From contig CANPVU010000013.1 of NCBI GenBank assembly GCA_947581765.1, positions 1 to 39,723 on the forward strand: DNA of 39,723 bases, given 5' to 3'. Shown piece after piece: positions 7,887 through 15,112 of the stretch. The number at the start of each line of letters is the position of its first letter. The stretch's first letter is position 1. The notes under the pieces are model-generated. The model ran no database searches. It saw only the letters and a list, made by a program, of their open reading frames with translations, and was not told the DNA's origin. Source of the stretch: an uncultured Bacilli bacterium. GTDB lineage: Bacteria > Bacillota_I > Bacilli_A > RF39 > UBA660. A program made the translations under genes and the position numbers.

Positions 7887-9038
7887 ATGAAAAAAATACT
7901 ACTCATATGTTTATTAACTTTAATAACTACAGGTTGTTGGAATTATAAAGAACTAAATGACTATTCTATAGCAACAGGAATGGCAATAGACTACAAAGAT
8001 GATGAATATGAAGTAACACTTCTTTTTTCAAATGGTAAAAAAGAAGATGATAAAACTACATCACAAGTTACTGTAACATCAGGTCATGGTAAAACAATTT
8101 ATGAAGCAATTAAAGATATTAGTTTATCAGTTCCAAAAGAAATATATATAAGTCATTTATCTGTAGTAATTGTATCAGATACATTAGCTAAAAAAGGAGT
8201 TACACCCACTTTAGACTTCTTACTAAGAGATCCACAAGCACATCAAAATATATATTTTATAGTATCTAAAGATAGTGATGCTAAAGATGTACTTTCTGTA
8301 ATAACTCCAATATCTGATTATCCATCACAAAATATTACTTCAAGTATTAAATCAACAGAAAAATTACAAGGAAGAATAACTAATGCAAGCTTTAATAATT
8401 TTGTATCAACATTATTAAAAAAAGGTATAAGTCCAATATCCAATAGTATTATTGTTGTTGGTGATGAAGAAAAAGGAACTAAGACTGAAGAGCAACAAAA
8501 CTCTAAAGCAAGCGCAACTACAAAGTTAGATACATTAGGAATTTTTAAAGGAGATAAACTAGTAGATTGGGCAGATACTGAAGAAAGTATAGGAATAAAT
8601 ATGTTATTAGATGATGTACATATTCTATATTTAGATATACCTTGTAATAATAGTACTATAGAATTATCATCTAATTTCTTCAAATTAAAAAATAAAATAG
8701 AAAAAGATAAAGTAACAGTTGATATTAATGTGGAAGGAAAAATAAATGAAGTTGGATGTAGTATAGATTTAAAAGATGAAAATGTTATAAAAGAGCTAGA
8801 AAAAGAGGCTGAAAATAAAATGATGGAATATACAGGAAAAGCAATAAATAAAGCTAAAAATTTAAAAACAGATATCTTCGGTTATGGTAACATGATATAT
8901 GATAAATACCCTAAATACTTTAATTCTATAAATGACTGGGATGAAGAATTTAAAAATTTAAATATAAATGTTAATGTCCATTATAAAATAAATAATACTG
9001 GTGCATTACAACAAACTATAGGAGATTTATCAAAATGA
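7887..9038 (+). CDS. gerAC: Ger(x)C family germination lipoprotein (C subunit)
   Basis: A 383-aa lipoprotein subunit of the germinant receptor. It has a type II signal peptide with lipobox TTGC (Cys17), followed by CWNYKELNDYSIATGMAIDY, the hallmark start of the Ger(x)C family. Its C-terminal part (about 240-380) corresponds to the GerAC domain. An AAGGAA SD precedes the ATG. The stop is TGA and overlaps the gerB ATG in ATGA, so translation is coupled. The order A-C-B differs from the A-B-C order of the Bacillus subtilis gerA operon. Confidence 0.95.
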   Translation: MKKILLICLLTLITTGCWNYKELNDYSIATGMAIDYKDDEYEVTLLFSNGKKEDDKTTSQVTVTSGHGKTIYEAIKDISLSVPKEIYISHLSVVIVSDTLAKKGVTPTLDFLLRDPQAHQNIYFIVSKDSDAKDVLSVITPISDYPSQNITSSIKSTEKLQGRITNASFNNFVSTLLKKGISPISNSIIVVGDEEKGTKTEEQQNSKASATTKLDTLGIFKGDKLVDWADTEESIGINMLLDDVHILYLDIPCNNSTIELSSNFFKLKNKIEKDKVTVDINVEGKINEVGCSIDLKDENVIKELEKEAENKMMEYTGKAINKAKNLKTDIFGYGNMIYDKYPKYFNSINDWDEEFKNLNINVNVHYKINNTGALQQTIGDLSK

Positions 9039-10072
9039 AAAAAAATTTAAGCTACATAACTATAGCATACTTTTTATCTAGAGCATTATTTATTGGTATT
9101 TCATCAAGAAGTTTAATTAATCTTGCTAAACAAGATGCATGGATAACAATTGTAATAGCATTCATAATAGGACTTATTCCTATTGTTCTATTTTATTTTA
9201 TCGCTAAAAATAATGATGATGGTAATATATTTGATAAAATAAATATATTATTTCCAAAAACAAAATATATTATAAAAATATTACTTGTATTTATAGTATT
9301 TATGTTAACACTAATTAATTTTTGGAATCTATCATATTTAATAGTAAGCCAATTTTTAAGTAAAACACCTAAATATGCAATGGAACTTTCTTTATTATTA
9401 CCAATTATAATGTTAACAAGTAAAAAAGAAAAAGTAGTTGCTAGAGTATCATTAATTTTATTCTTTTTTGAAATATTTTTAATCTTTATAAGTATAACTG
9501 GTTTAATACCAAAATTTGAACTAGACAATATTAAACCAATACTTGAAAATAATCCTATAATTAGTTGTTTACAATATATTAGTTATAATGTATTACCAAT
9601 ATTTATGTTATTAACATTTCCAAATAAAAAAATAAAAAAAAGTATTATTATTGGATACATACTCTCTTCTATTACACTATTTATTACCGTATTACTAATA
9701 ATAGGAGTATTAGGTATAGACTTAATTCAAATGTTTGAATATCCTGAATTCCATATACTTAAATTAGCTTATCAAGGTATTTTAACTTTTAGATTAGAAA
9801 ATATATTAACTATTCAATGGGTATTCGATTGTTTTATGTTCATATGTGTAGGAATAAAATTTTGCAATGATGCATTCAATGTTGAAAAGAAATATATTAT
9901 ACCTATTATAATGTTTATAATAAGTAGTTTTATTTCTATTAGTAATATAACATTTAATAATTTAATTACTTATATATTTCCAATTATAATACCTATATTT
10001 CTATTTTATATACCATTAATAATTTATATAAAACAAAAAAAGGAAATAAAATTTCCTAAAATATCAACTTAG
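9035..10072 (+). CDS. gerAB: GerAB-type spore germination permease (B subunit)
   Basis: A 345-aa, largely hydrophobic protein with about ten membrane segments, belonging to the endospore germination permease family within the APC superfamily. The B subunit forms the germinant-binding pocket in known receptors. The start overlaps the gerC stop by 4 nt. Length is slightly below the usual 360-370. Its last 17 nt overlap the 3' end of a convergent gene, and I see no dedicated terminator between them. Confidence 0.92.
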   Translation: MKKNLSYITIAYFLSRALFIGISSRSLINLAKQDAWITIVIAFIIGLIPIVLFYFIAKNNDDGNIFDKINILFPKTKYIIKILLVFIVFMLTLINFWNLSYLIVSQFLSKTPKYAMELSLLLPIIMLTSKKEKVVARVSLILFFFEIFLIFISITGLIPKFELDNIKPILENNPIISCLQYISYNVLPIFMLLTFPNKKIKKSIIIGYILSSITLFITVLLIIGVLGIDLIQMFEYPEFHILKLAYQGILTFRLENILTIQWVFDCFMFICVGIKFCNDAFNVEKKYIIPIIMFIISSFISISNITFNNLITYIFPIIIPIFLFYIPLIIYIKQKKEIKFPKIST

Positions 10073-10814
10073 CTACTAATACTAATATTACTACCGCAAT
10101 AAGTACACAAAATATAATAATAAGTATTTTTATTAACTTATTATTTTTTTGTATTCTATTTCCTAAAGTTTTTAAATCTTCAAAATCTTTATCTGAAAAA
10201 TTAAAACTAGATGTATAAAATGATTTATCTAAATCATCTAAATTTGTATGTTCTATCTGTTCTACTTCTACTTCCTCATCATTTGATTCTTCTATTTTTT
10301 TAGCATCATCTAAAACTTTTTTTATAGATGCAGCTTCCTCTCCTACCATAGTATCAGATTTTAAATCATCAAATATACCTAAATCATCTAAAGGACTTTG
10401 ATCTAAGGTTAAAGTATTAAGGAGTTGATCTATTTGTTCATTTTCAGGGTGTTCTTTTTTTAATTTAGTAAGTATTTGTATTTGTTGCCTTTTTAAATTT
10501 CTATGTTGAATATCTGTATCACTATGGTCACTTTTTGCCTTATTTAATACATCCATTACATCATATACTTTTTCTTCTTGTTGCTCTGGTTGTTGATGTA
10601 TTTCTTTTTTCTCATTATCTATAGTTTTATTTTGATGCTGACTTTGTTTTATTAATTCTTTTACATTATCTATATTTATTTCGTTACTATTAGATATATC
10701 TATTACACCCTCTATATTAGTATAATTACTATGTTCTTTAATCTCATCATATAAACTTTGATTTTTCTTACTTCTTTGTTCTCCATTATAGTAACGTTCC
10801 ATCCTACTCGCCAT
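10056..10814 (-). CDS. Tail-anchored acidic protein of unknown function
   Basis: A 252-aa protein not recognised by family. It starts MASRMERYYN, with RSKKNQSLYDEI soon after. A long polar, acidic and Gln-rich middle follows, ending in one membrane segment (LIKILIIIFCVLIAVVILVLVAKLIF) at the extreme C-terminus. It has no signal peptide, so the bulk should face the cytoplasm. I chose the ATG at 10814 because GGTGAT lies 4 nt upstream; the in-frame ATG 12 nt earlier sits inside the SD region. It is convergent with gerB and divergent from the ferredoxin gene. A short ERYY...KNQ.LY motif at the N-terminus of a tail-anchored protein suggests a docking peptide, which is inference. Confidence 0.75.
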   Translation of the reverse strand: MASRMERYYNGEQRSKKNQSLYDEIKEHSNYTNIEGVIDISNSNEINIDNVKELIKQSQHQNKTIDNEKKEIHQQPEQQEEKVYDVMDVLNKAKSDHSDTDIQHRNLKRQQIQILTKLKKEHPENEQIDQLLNTLTLDQSPLDDLGIFDDLKSDTMVGEEAASIKKVLDDAKKIEESNDEEVEVEQIEHTNLDDLDKSFYTSSFNFSDKDFEDLKTLGNRIQKNNKLIKILIIIFCVLIAVVILVLVAKLIF

Positions 10815-10817
10815 AGC

Positions 10818-10839
10818 ATCACCCATTATAACTATATCA
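10818..10839 (-). promoter_or_regulatory. Compact promoter-SD module of the tail-anchored gene
   Basis: TGATATAGT (10839-10831, extended -10), 7 nt, then GGTGAT (10823-10818), then the ATG at 10814. Confidence 0.5.
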
Positions 10840-10868
10840 CAAAATGAATATATTTAAAATAATAGAGG

Positions 10869-10910
10869 TTGCATTTTACACTTTTTTTATTTATAATTTT
10901 ACTTAGGAGG
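10869..10910 (+). promoter_or_regulatory. Promoter and SD of the ferredoxin gene
   Basis: TTGCAT (10869-10874), 17 nt, TATAAT (10892-10897), 7 nt, AGGAGG (10905-10910), then the ATG at 10917. The -35 is weak, but the -10 to SD distance equals that of the other compact starts. Confidence 0.55.
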
Positions 10911-10916
10911 AATATT

Positions 10917-11105
10917 ATGAAGTTAAAAGTTAATCAAGATTTATGTATAGGCTGTGGTGCTTGCCAAGCTATTTGTGATGAAGTTTTTGAAATTGATGAT
11001 AAAGGATATGCTAAAGTAATAGTAGATGAAGTATCCAAAAGCAATGAAGAAGATGCTATAGATGCAAAAGAAGGTTGCCCAACAGGTGCTATAGAAGAAA
11101 AATAA
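10917..11105 (+). CDS. fer: [4Fe-4S] ferredoxin
   Basis: A 62-aa electron carrier. Cluster ligands are the three Cys of CIGCGAC and the Cys of GCPTGAI near the C-terminus. The DEVFEIDDKGYA segment is typical of single-cluster Bacillus-type ferredoxins. Its start is the ATG after AGGAGG; codons further upstream in frame are not conserved. Monocistronic, with its own promoter and a strong terminator. Its redox partner is not evident locally. Confidence 0.93.
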   Translation: MKLKVNQDLCIGCGACQAICDEVFEIDDKGYAKVIVDEVSKSNEEDAIDAKEGCPTGAIEEK

Positions 11106-11130
11106 ACGACTTTAATCAGTCGTTTTTTTT
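11104..11130. terminator. Terminator after ferredoxin, also usable by the opposite gene
   Basis: Stem AAACGACT/AGTCGTTT (11104-11111 with 11118-11125) with a T-run on the plus strand. On the minus strand the same hairpin is followed by TTATTTTT. It overlaps the stop of the convergent synthase gene. Confidence 0.85.
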
Positions 11131-11840
11131 ACTAAACTATATAAACACTTTACTTCTTTAATACTAAGTTTTCTATACTCTCCTGGTTTTAATGTATCAA
11201 CATCTAAAAAAGCAAACCTATCTCTTCTTAACTTTATAACATCATATCCAATACTTTCAAACATTTTCTTAACTTGATGATTTTTACCTTCATGTATAAT
11301 TAATTGAACCAATGATGTATTACCAGGTTTATTAATTTTTAATAATTTTACTTTAGCTTTACTAGTTTTATGTCCATCAATTACTACTCCTCTTGATAAT
11401 TTTTGTAATTCTTCTTTAGTTGGAATACCTTTTATTTTAGCAATATATAATTTTTCTATATTATTCTTTGGATGAATAAGTAAATTAGTTAATTCTCCGT
11501 CATTAGTCAAAAGAAGTACACCAGTAGTATCATAATCTAATCTACCAACAGGATAAATACGTTTTTCTTCATCTATTAAATCTATAACTGTTTTTCTATT
11601 TTTATCATCAGATGTACTAGTAATAATACCTCTAGGCTTATTAATTATATAATAAACTTTCTCTTCTTTTACATTTATACTATTTCCATCTATAGTTATA
11701 TTGTCACTATAATTTGCCTTAGTTCCCATTTGAGTAACAGCCACACCATTTACTTTTACTCTACCCTCTTTTATTAATTGCTCTACCTTACGCCTAGAAC
11801 AATATCCAGATTGTGATACAATTTTTTGTATTCTTTCCAT
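11112..11840 (-). CDS. rluB: RsuA/RluB/RluE/RluF family rRNA pseudouridine synthase
   Basis: A 242-aa enzyme. An N-terminal S4 RNA-binding domain (MERIQKIVSQSGYCSRRKVEQ, through about 60) precedes the catalytic domain with GRLDYDTTGVLLLTNDG, whose first Asp is the catalytic residue. It converts a uridine of ribosomal RNA to pseudouridine. The RluB-type assignment is based on length and the common Firmicutes neighbourhood with spmA, spmB and a D,D-carboxypeptidase, which lie just upstream here. SD GGTGAT precedes the ATG by 4 nt. Confidence 0.92.
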   Translation of the reverse strand: MERIQKIVSQSGYCSRRKVEQLIKEGRVKVNGVAVTQMGTKANYSDNITIDGNSINVKEEKVYYIINKPRGIITSTSDDKNRKTVIDLIDEEKRIYPVGRLDYDTTGVLLLTNDGELTNLLIHPKNNIEKLYIAKIKGIPTKEELQKLSRGVVIDGHKTSKAKVKLLKINKPGNTSLVQLIIHEGKNHQVKKMFESIGYDVIKLRRDRFAFLDVDTLKPGEYRKLSIKEVKCLYSLVKKTTD

Positions 11841-11844
11841 CTAA

Positions 11845-11866
11845 ATCACCTAGATGTATTTTAACA
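11845..11866 (-). promoter_or_regulatory. Compact promoter-SD module of rluB
   Basis: TGTTAAAAT (11866-11858, extended -10), 7 nt, GGTGAT (11850-11845), TTTA-type gap, ATG. It begins immediately after the terminator of the upstream lipoprotein gene. Confidence 0.5.
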
Positions 11867-11871
11867 TAATT

Positions 11872-11905
11872 AAAAAGAAAAAGATATACTATTTACAAGT
11901 ATATC
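11872..11905 (-). terminator. Terminator after the 144-aa lipoprotein gene
   Basis: Stem GATATACT/AGTATATC (11905-11898 with 11890-11883), 7-nt loop, then TTTTTCTTTTT on the minus strand. It contains the stop codon of the lipoprotein gene. Confidence 0.8.
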
Positions 11906-12323
11906 CTTGATTAGTTAATATCTCTTGCATGCTCTCATAACTTTCATTTAAATGATATGCTACACGATTGTCTTCATCAACTTTACCAGCATCAATTTTT
12001 AAGTCTACCGTTATTTTATTTGTTCCTGTTTTTACTTTTGCAGAGAAACCAGTTACTTTATTGTAATCATCTGATGCTTGTTCTGCACTACTTTTATAAT
12101 CATCTATATATTTTGAATAATCACCATCTATACTAATAGTTGAAGTTATAGTTGCACTCTCTACTCTATTATCAACAAACTTATATGCTTGTTTATCATC
12201 TGAAGTAAATCCATTTGTTGTACTAGACTGTGTACAAGTTAATGTTTTAGTTTTGGAACCACAACCAGTTAAAGTTGCTAAAGTTGCTACTAATGTGATG
12301 CTCATTAATAATCTCTTCTTCAT
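11889..12323 (-). CDS. Small lipoprotein, possibly YehR/DUF1307-like
   Basis: A 144-aa lipoprotein with a type II signal peptide and lipobox LTGC. The mature part starts GSKTKTLTCTQ and has two further Cys (in LTCT and the final YTCK), which could pair. The layout (short lipoprotein, C-terminal segment on repeated change and stability of a sum) recalls the YehR/DUF1307 family, but I cannot confirm that by eye. It should be anchored to the outer face of the membrane. It has a strong SD (GGAGGG) and its own promoter and terminator, so it is monocistronic between spmB and rluB. Confidence 0.75.
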   Translation of the reverse strand: MKKRLLMSITLVATLATLTGCGSKTKTLTCTQSSTTNGFTSDDKQAYKFVDNRVESATITSTISIDGDYSKYIDDYKSSAEQASDDYNKVTGFSAKVKTGTNKITVDLKIDAGKVDEDNRVAYHLNESYESMQEILTNQGYTCK

Positions 12324-12328
12324 ATTCT

Positions 12329-12349
12329 CCCTCCATTATAATTATAACA
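12329..12349 (-). promoter_or_regulatory. Compact promoter-SD module of the lipoprotein gene
   Basis: TGTTATAAT (12349-12341, extended -10), 6 nt, GGAGGG (12334-12329), 5 nt, ATG. Confidence 0.5.
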
Positions 12350-12385
12350 TCTTTATAATTTTTTTTCAACTAAGATACATAACTA

Positions 12386-12889
12386 TTATTTTAACCATAA
12401 ATAACATAGTAAAATACTAGTTAAAATACCTACTACATCACCAAATAAACTATTAAAAAGTGCATATCTTGTTTTTTTAATTCCTACACTTCCATAATAC
12501 AGTGCTATTACATAAAAAGTAGTATCAGTACATCCTTGAATAGTAGAAGCAAGCAAACTATAAAAACTATCTACCCCATATTTATTAAATATAGTATTTA
12601 AAAGTGCTAAAGCAGCACTACCAGATATAGGTTTTGTAGCAATTAATGATATAAGTTCAATAGGTAATGATATAGTATTAAATAATATTGATACTATCCA
12701 TTTTAAAAATCCACTATTAATTAATACATTAACACTTAATACCATAGCAAGTAAATTTGGAAATATCGTATATCCCATTTTAAAGGCTTCTTTACTTCCT
12801 TCAATAAATGATTCATATAAATCTATTTTCTTTATTAATCCATATATAACTATAATAACAACAAGTATTGGTAATATATAATTTGATAT
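12386..12889 (-). CDS. spmB: Spore maturation protein SpmB, apparent ATA start
   Basis: A 167-aa membrane protein of the nucleoside-recognition (Gate) type. With SpmA it is needed for spore core dehydration in B. subtilis. Conserved segments include the N-terminal YILPILVVIIVIYG and YESFIEGSKEAFK, then KPISGSAALAL and STIQGCTDTTFYVIALYYGSVGIKK. The conserved N-terminus extends well upstream of the first ATG (12778-12776), yet the open frame back to spmA holds no ATG, GTG or TTG. The codon at the right distance (7 nt) from an AAGGAGG SD is ATA at 12889-12887. That SD is formed by the last codons of spmA, whose stop lies 1 nt upstream. Non-canonical initiation, or a sequence error at that codon, are the options. 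Confidence 0.88.
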   Translation of the reverse strand: MSNYILPILVVIIVIYGLIKKIDLYESFIEGSKEAFKMGYTIFPNLLAMVLSVNVLINSGFLKWIVSILFNTISLPIELISLIATKPISGSAALALLNTIFNKYGVDSFYSLLASTIQGCTDTTFYVIALYYGSVGIKKTRYALFNSLFGDVVGILTSILLCYLWLK

Positions 12890-12890
12890 A

Positions 12891-13466
12891 TTAAAACCTC
12901 CTTGATAATATTCTATCTAATATCATAGAAAATATTGTTGCTACTACAGTAGATATTAGTGTAATAAACACTGTTTTTGTAGGATCAACACTTTTATACA
13001 TCATACGAAGAGCTATTAAAGTTGTAGGTATTATAGTTATAGCACTAGTATTTAATGCAGTGAATGTAAGCATACTTTTACTAGCTTTTTTCTTATCTTC
13101 ATTTAGTTCCTGCAAACTACTCATAGCCTTTAAACCAAATGGTGTTGCAGCACTCCCTAAACCAAACATATTAGCTATTATATTACTAGATATATATCCT
13201 AATGATTTATGATTTTTAGGTATATCTGGAAATAATGGGTGTAAAACTTTTGATAATATTTTTGAAAGTTTATCTAAAAGTCCACTATCTGTTGCTATAT
13301 TCATTATACCTAACCAAAGTGCTATTACAGGAAAAAGTTGTATAAATACTTCTAAACTATCTGTAGCGCTTTTTAGTATCGTTTCATTTATACTTAAACT
13401 ATTACCAGATATAAGTGCAAACAATATTCCTATAATAATAAAATAAGTCCATAATTTATTTACCAT
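12891..13466 (-). CDS. spmA: Spore maturation protein SpmA
   Basis: A 191-aa integral membrane protein, partner of SpmB in spore maturation and heat resistance. Family segments seen are FPVIALWLGIMNIATDSGLL, LHPLFPDIPKNHKSLGYISSNIIANMFGLGSAATPFGLKAM and the final hydrophobic part. The gene overlaps dacB by 7 nt, which implies coupled translation, and its last codons supply the SD for spmB. dacB-spmA-spmB matches the order of the B. subtilis operon, which sigma-E controls in the mother cell. Confidence 0.95.
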   Translation of the reverse strand: MVNKLWTYFIIIGILFALISGNSLSINETILKSATDSLEVFIQLFPVIALWLGIMNIATDSGLLDKLSKILSKVLHPLFPDIPKNHKSLGYISSNIIANMFGLGSAATPFGLKAMSSLQELNEDKKKASKSMLTFTALNTSAITIIPTTLIALRMMYKSVDPTKTVFITLISTVVATIFSMILDRILSRRF

Positions 13467-14506
13467 AATTTAAACTTACTCCAGAAACTTTTCTTTTTTG
13501 GTTTAATAACTTTACTTGCGTATATATCCTCTTCATGTACTACTTTATTATTAACAAATATTTTAGCTATTCCTGTTTTTCCCTCTTTTGGATTTTCTGA
13601 TAATTCAAAGAGTATATGTGCTTTATCAGTATTATTAAGTGTATAACTGAAATCATTTTTTAACTCTAAATTATATTTACCATAATATACACTATCATGA
13701 ATATTTAATTTTCCCTTTTTTAAAAAGTCATAATTATAGTAATTATTAAATCCATATTCAAATAATTTTTTATGATCTACAAAATCATTACCATCATCTA
13801 GTGTTACTACAACTAACTCCATATTATCCTTACTAGCAGTTGTTACTAATGTTCTTTTGGCCTTCCTTGTAAATCCAGTTTTTCCTCCAGTTATATAATC
13901 ATAACTAAACAATAATTTATTTTTATTTATCCATAAATAAGTATTTTTATTAGTTTTAACTAATCTTTGTTTAGTTGATACAATTTCTCTATATTCTTTT
14001 ATTTTTGATGCATAACTTGCTAATATTGCCATATCATATGCTGTTGAATAATTACCAGCTTCTTCATCTAATCCATTAGGATTATTAAATACAGTATTTA
14101 CCATACCTATATCCTTTGCCTTCTGATTCATTCTATCTACAAAGTTATCGCCATCTATAAAGTTTGCAATAGCATACGATGCATCATTACCACTTCTTAA
14201 CATTAATCCATATACTAAATCTCTTAAAGTAATTTTTTCTCCTTTCTGTATATATATTCCTGAACCATAACTTTTATCTATCTCATCTCCTATAGTTACA
14301 ACTTCATCTAATCTACCTGATTCTATAGCAAGTACTGCTGTCATTATCTTAGATATACTAGCTACACTTCTTTGCTCATTAATATTTTTACTATAGATTA
14401 CTCTTTTGGTATCAGTGTCCATTAATATAGCACACCTTGCACTTGTTTCTATAGCACTTACATTAATTGGAATTATAATAAGTAGTAAAATTAATATTTT
14501 CTTCAT
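13460..14506 (-). CDS. dacB: D-alanyl-D-alanine carboxypeptidase (S11), DacB/PBP5*-type
   Basis: A 348-aa secreted, low-molecular-weight penicillin-binding protein that trims the terminal D-Ala of peptidoglycan and, as DacB, lowers cross-linking of the spore cortex. It has a signal peptide (about 1-18). The active site is complete: SxxK at 50-53 (SISK), SGN at 105-107 and KTG at 209-211. The C-terminal part (from about 255) is the usual beta-rich domain. The link to spmA and spmB identifies it as DacB rather than a vegetative DacA. No SD precedes the ATG; TATAAT ends 5 nt before it, so the mRNA may be leaderless. Confidence 0.93.
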   Translation of the reverse strand: MKKILILLLIIIPINVSAIETSARCAILMDTDTKRVIYSKNINEQRSVASISKIMTAVLAIESGRLDEVVTIGDEIDKSYGSGIYIQKGEKITLRDLVYGLMLRSGNDASYAIANFIDGDNFVDRMNQKAKDIGMVNTVFNNPNGLDEEAGNYSTAYDMAILASYASKIKEYREIVSTKQRLVKTNKNTYLWINKNKLLFSYDYITGGKTGFTRKAKRTLVTTASKDNMELVVVTLDDGNDFVDHKKLFEYGFNNYYNYDFLKKGKLNIHDSVYYGKYNLELKNDFSYTLNNTDKAHILFELSENPKEGKTGIAKIFVNNKVVHEEDIYASKVIKPKKKSFWSKFKLW

Positions 14507-14517
14507 ACTTAATTATA
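14507..14517 (-). promoter_or_regulatory. -10 box 5 nt before dacB ATG (leaderless start)
   Basis: CATATAAT followed by TAAGT and ATG on the minus strand. CATATAAT is one base from the sigma-E -10 form CATACAAT. The upstream lipoprotein terminator lies directly before it and no SD is present. Confidence 0.45.
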
Positions 14518-14518
14518 T

Positions 14519-14545
14519 GAAAAAAAGAACTATTTAGTCCTTTTA
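14519..14545 (-). terminator. Terminator after the 176-aa lipoprotein gene
   Basis: Stem AAAAGGACT/AGTTCTTTT on the minus strand with a 4-nt loop and a run of T, overlapping the stop codon of the lipoprotein gene. Confidence 0.8.
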
Positions 14546-15073
14546 ATGTAAATATATTCCATGTAACTTTTCCATAGATGTTTTATCTAAATCATCAATT
14601 ACCCATTTATCATCTTTTTTAGTTAAGTTAAATGTAATAGTATACTTAATTTTATCAGTTGCTGCTTCTAATTTGTCTAATTGATAATCAAAATATTTAA
14701 CTGCATCATAATTTCCATTAGAATCTTTATAATCATCTTCATTTATCTTTTCAGATAATACTGAACTATAATCATTTACTTCTACTTCTGCATCTACACT
14801 AGCTTTATCGCCATCTATTTTTTCATCTTTTATCTCATATTTTAAATTACTATAATGTTTTTTAAATATCTCACGATAACGAGCTTTTTGTTCTGTAGTA
14901 TATTCTGTATCTTCTACTAATGTATCTAAATCATTTAATACATTATCATCTAATTTTTGATAACTATCTAAATATGCTTCTACTTGTTTTGTTGGAGTAT
15001 TAGTCATATCCTTACCAATAGAACATCCAGTAAATAAAAGTAAAAGTATTAATAAAGAAAATATTTTTTTCAT
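14543..15073 (-). CDS. Lipoprotein of unknown function
   Basis: A 176-aa lipoprotein with a type II signal peptide and lipobox FTGC (Cys near 17). The mature part is acidic and reads like an NTF2-like or DUF4878-type fold: an N-terminal helix region (TKQVEAYLDSYQKLD) followed by alternating strands ending in KKDDKWVIDDLDKTS. That fold call is only a resemblance. A strong SD (GGGAGG) lies 8 nt upstream of the ATG. It sits 39 nt after the Ca2+ ATPase gene and ends in its own terminator before dacB. Confidence 0.75.
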   Translation of the reverse strand: MKKIFSLLILLLLFTGCSIGKDMTNTPTKQVEAYLDSYQKLDDNVLNDLDTLVEDTEYTTEQKARYREIFKKHYSNLKYEIKDEKIDGDKASVDAEVEVNDYSSVLSEKINEDDYKDSNGNYDAVKYFDYQLDKLEAATDKIKYTITFNLTKKDDKWVIDDLDKTSMEKLHGIYLH

Positions 15074-15112
15074 AAATTGCCTCCCTTTTTATTATTTGAC
15101 AATTTATAAAAA

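Noticed and set aside
12386-12778. spmB as a truncated pseudogene of 130 aa
   Set aside because: The missing N-terminus is present in the same frame upstream and only the start codon is unusual.
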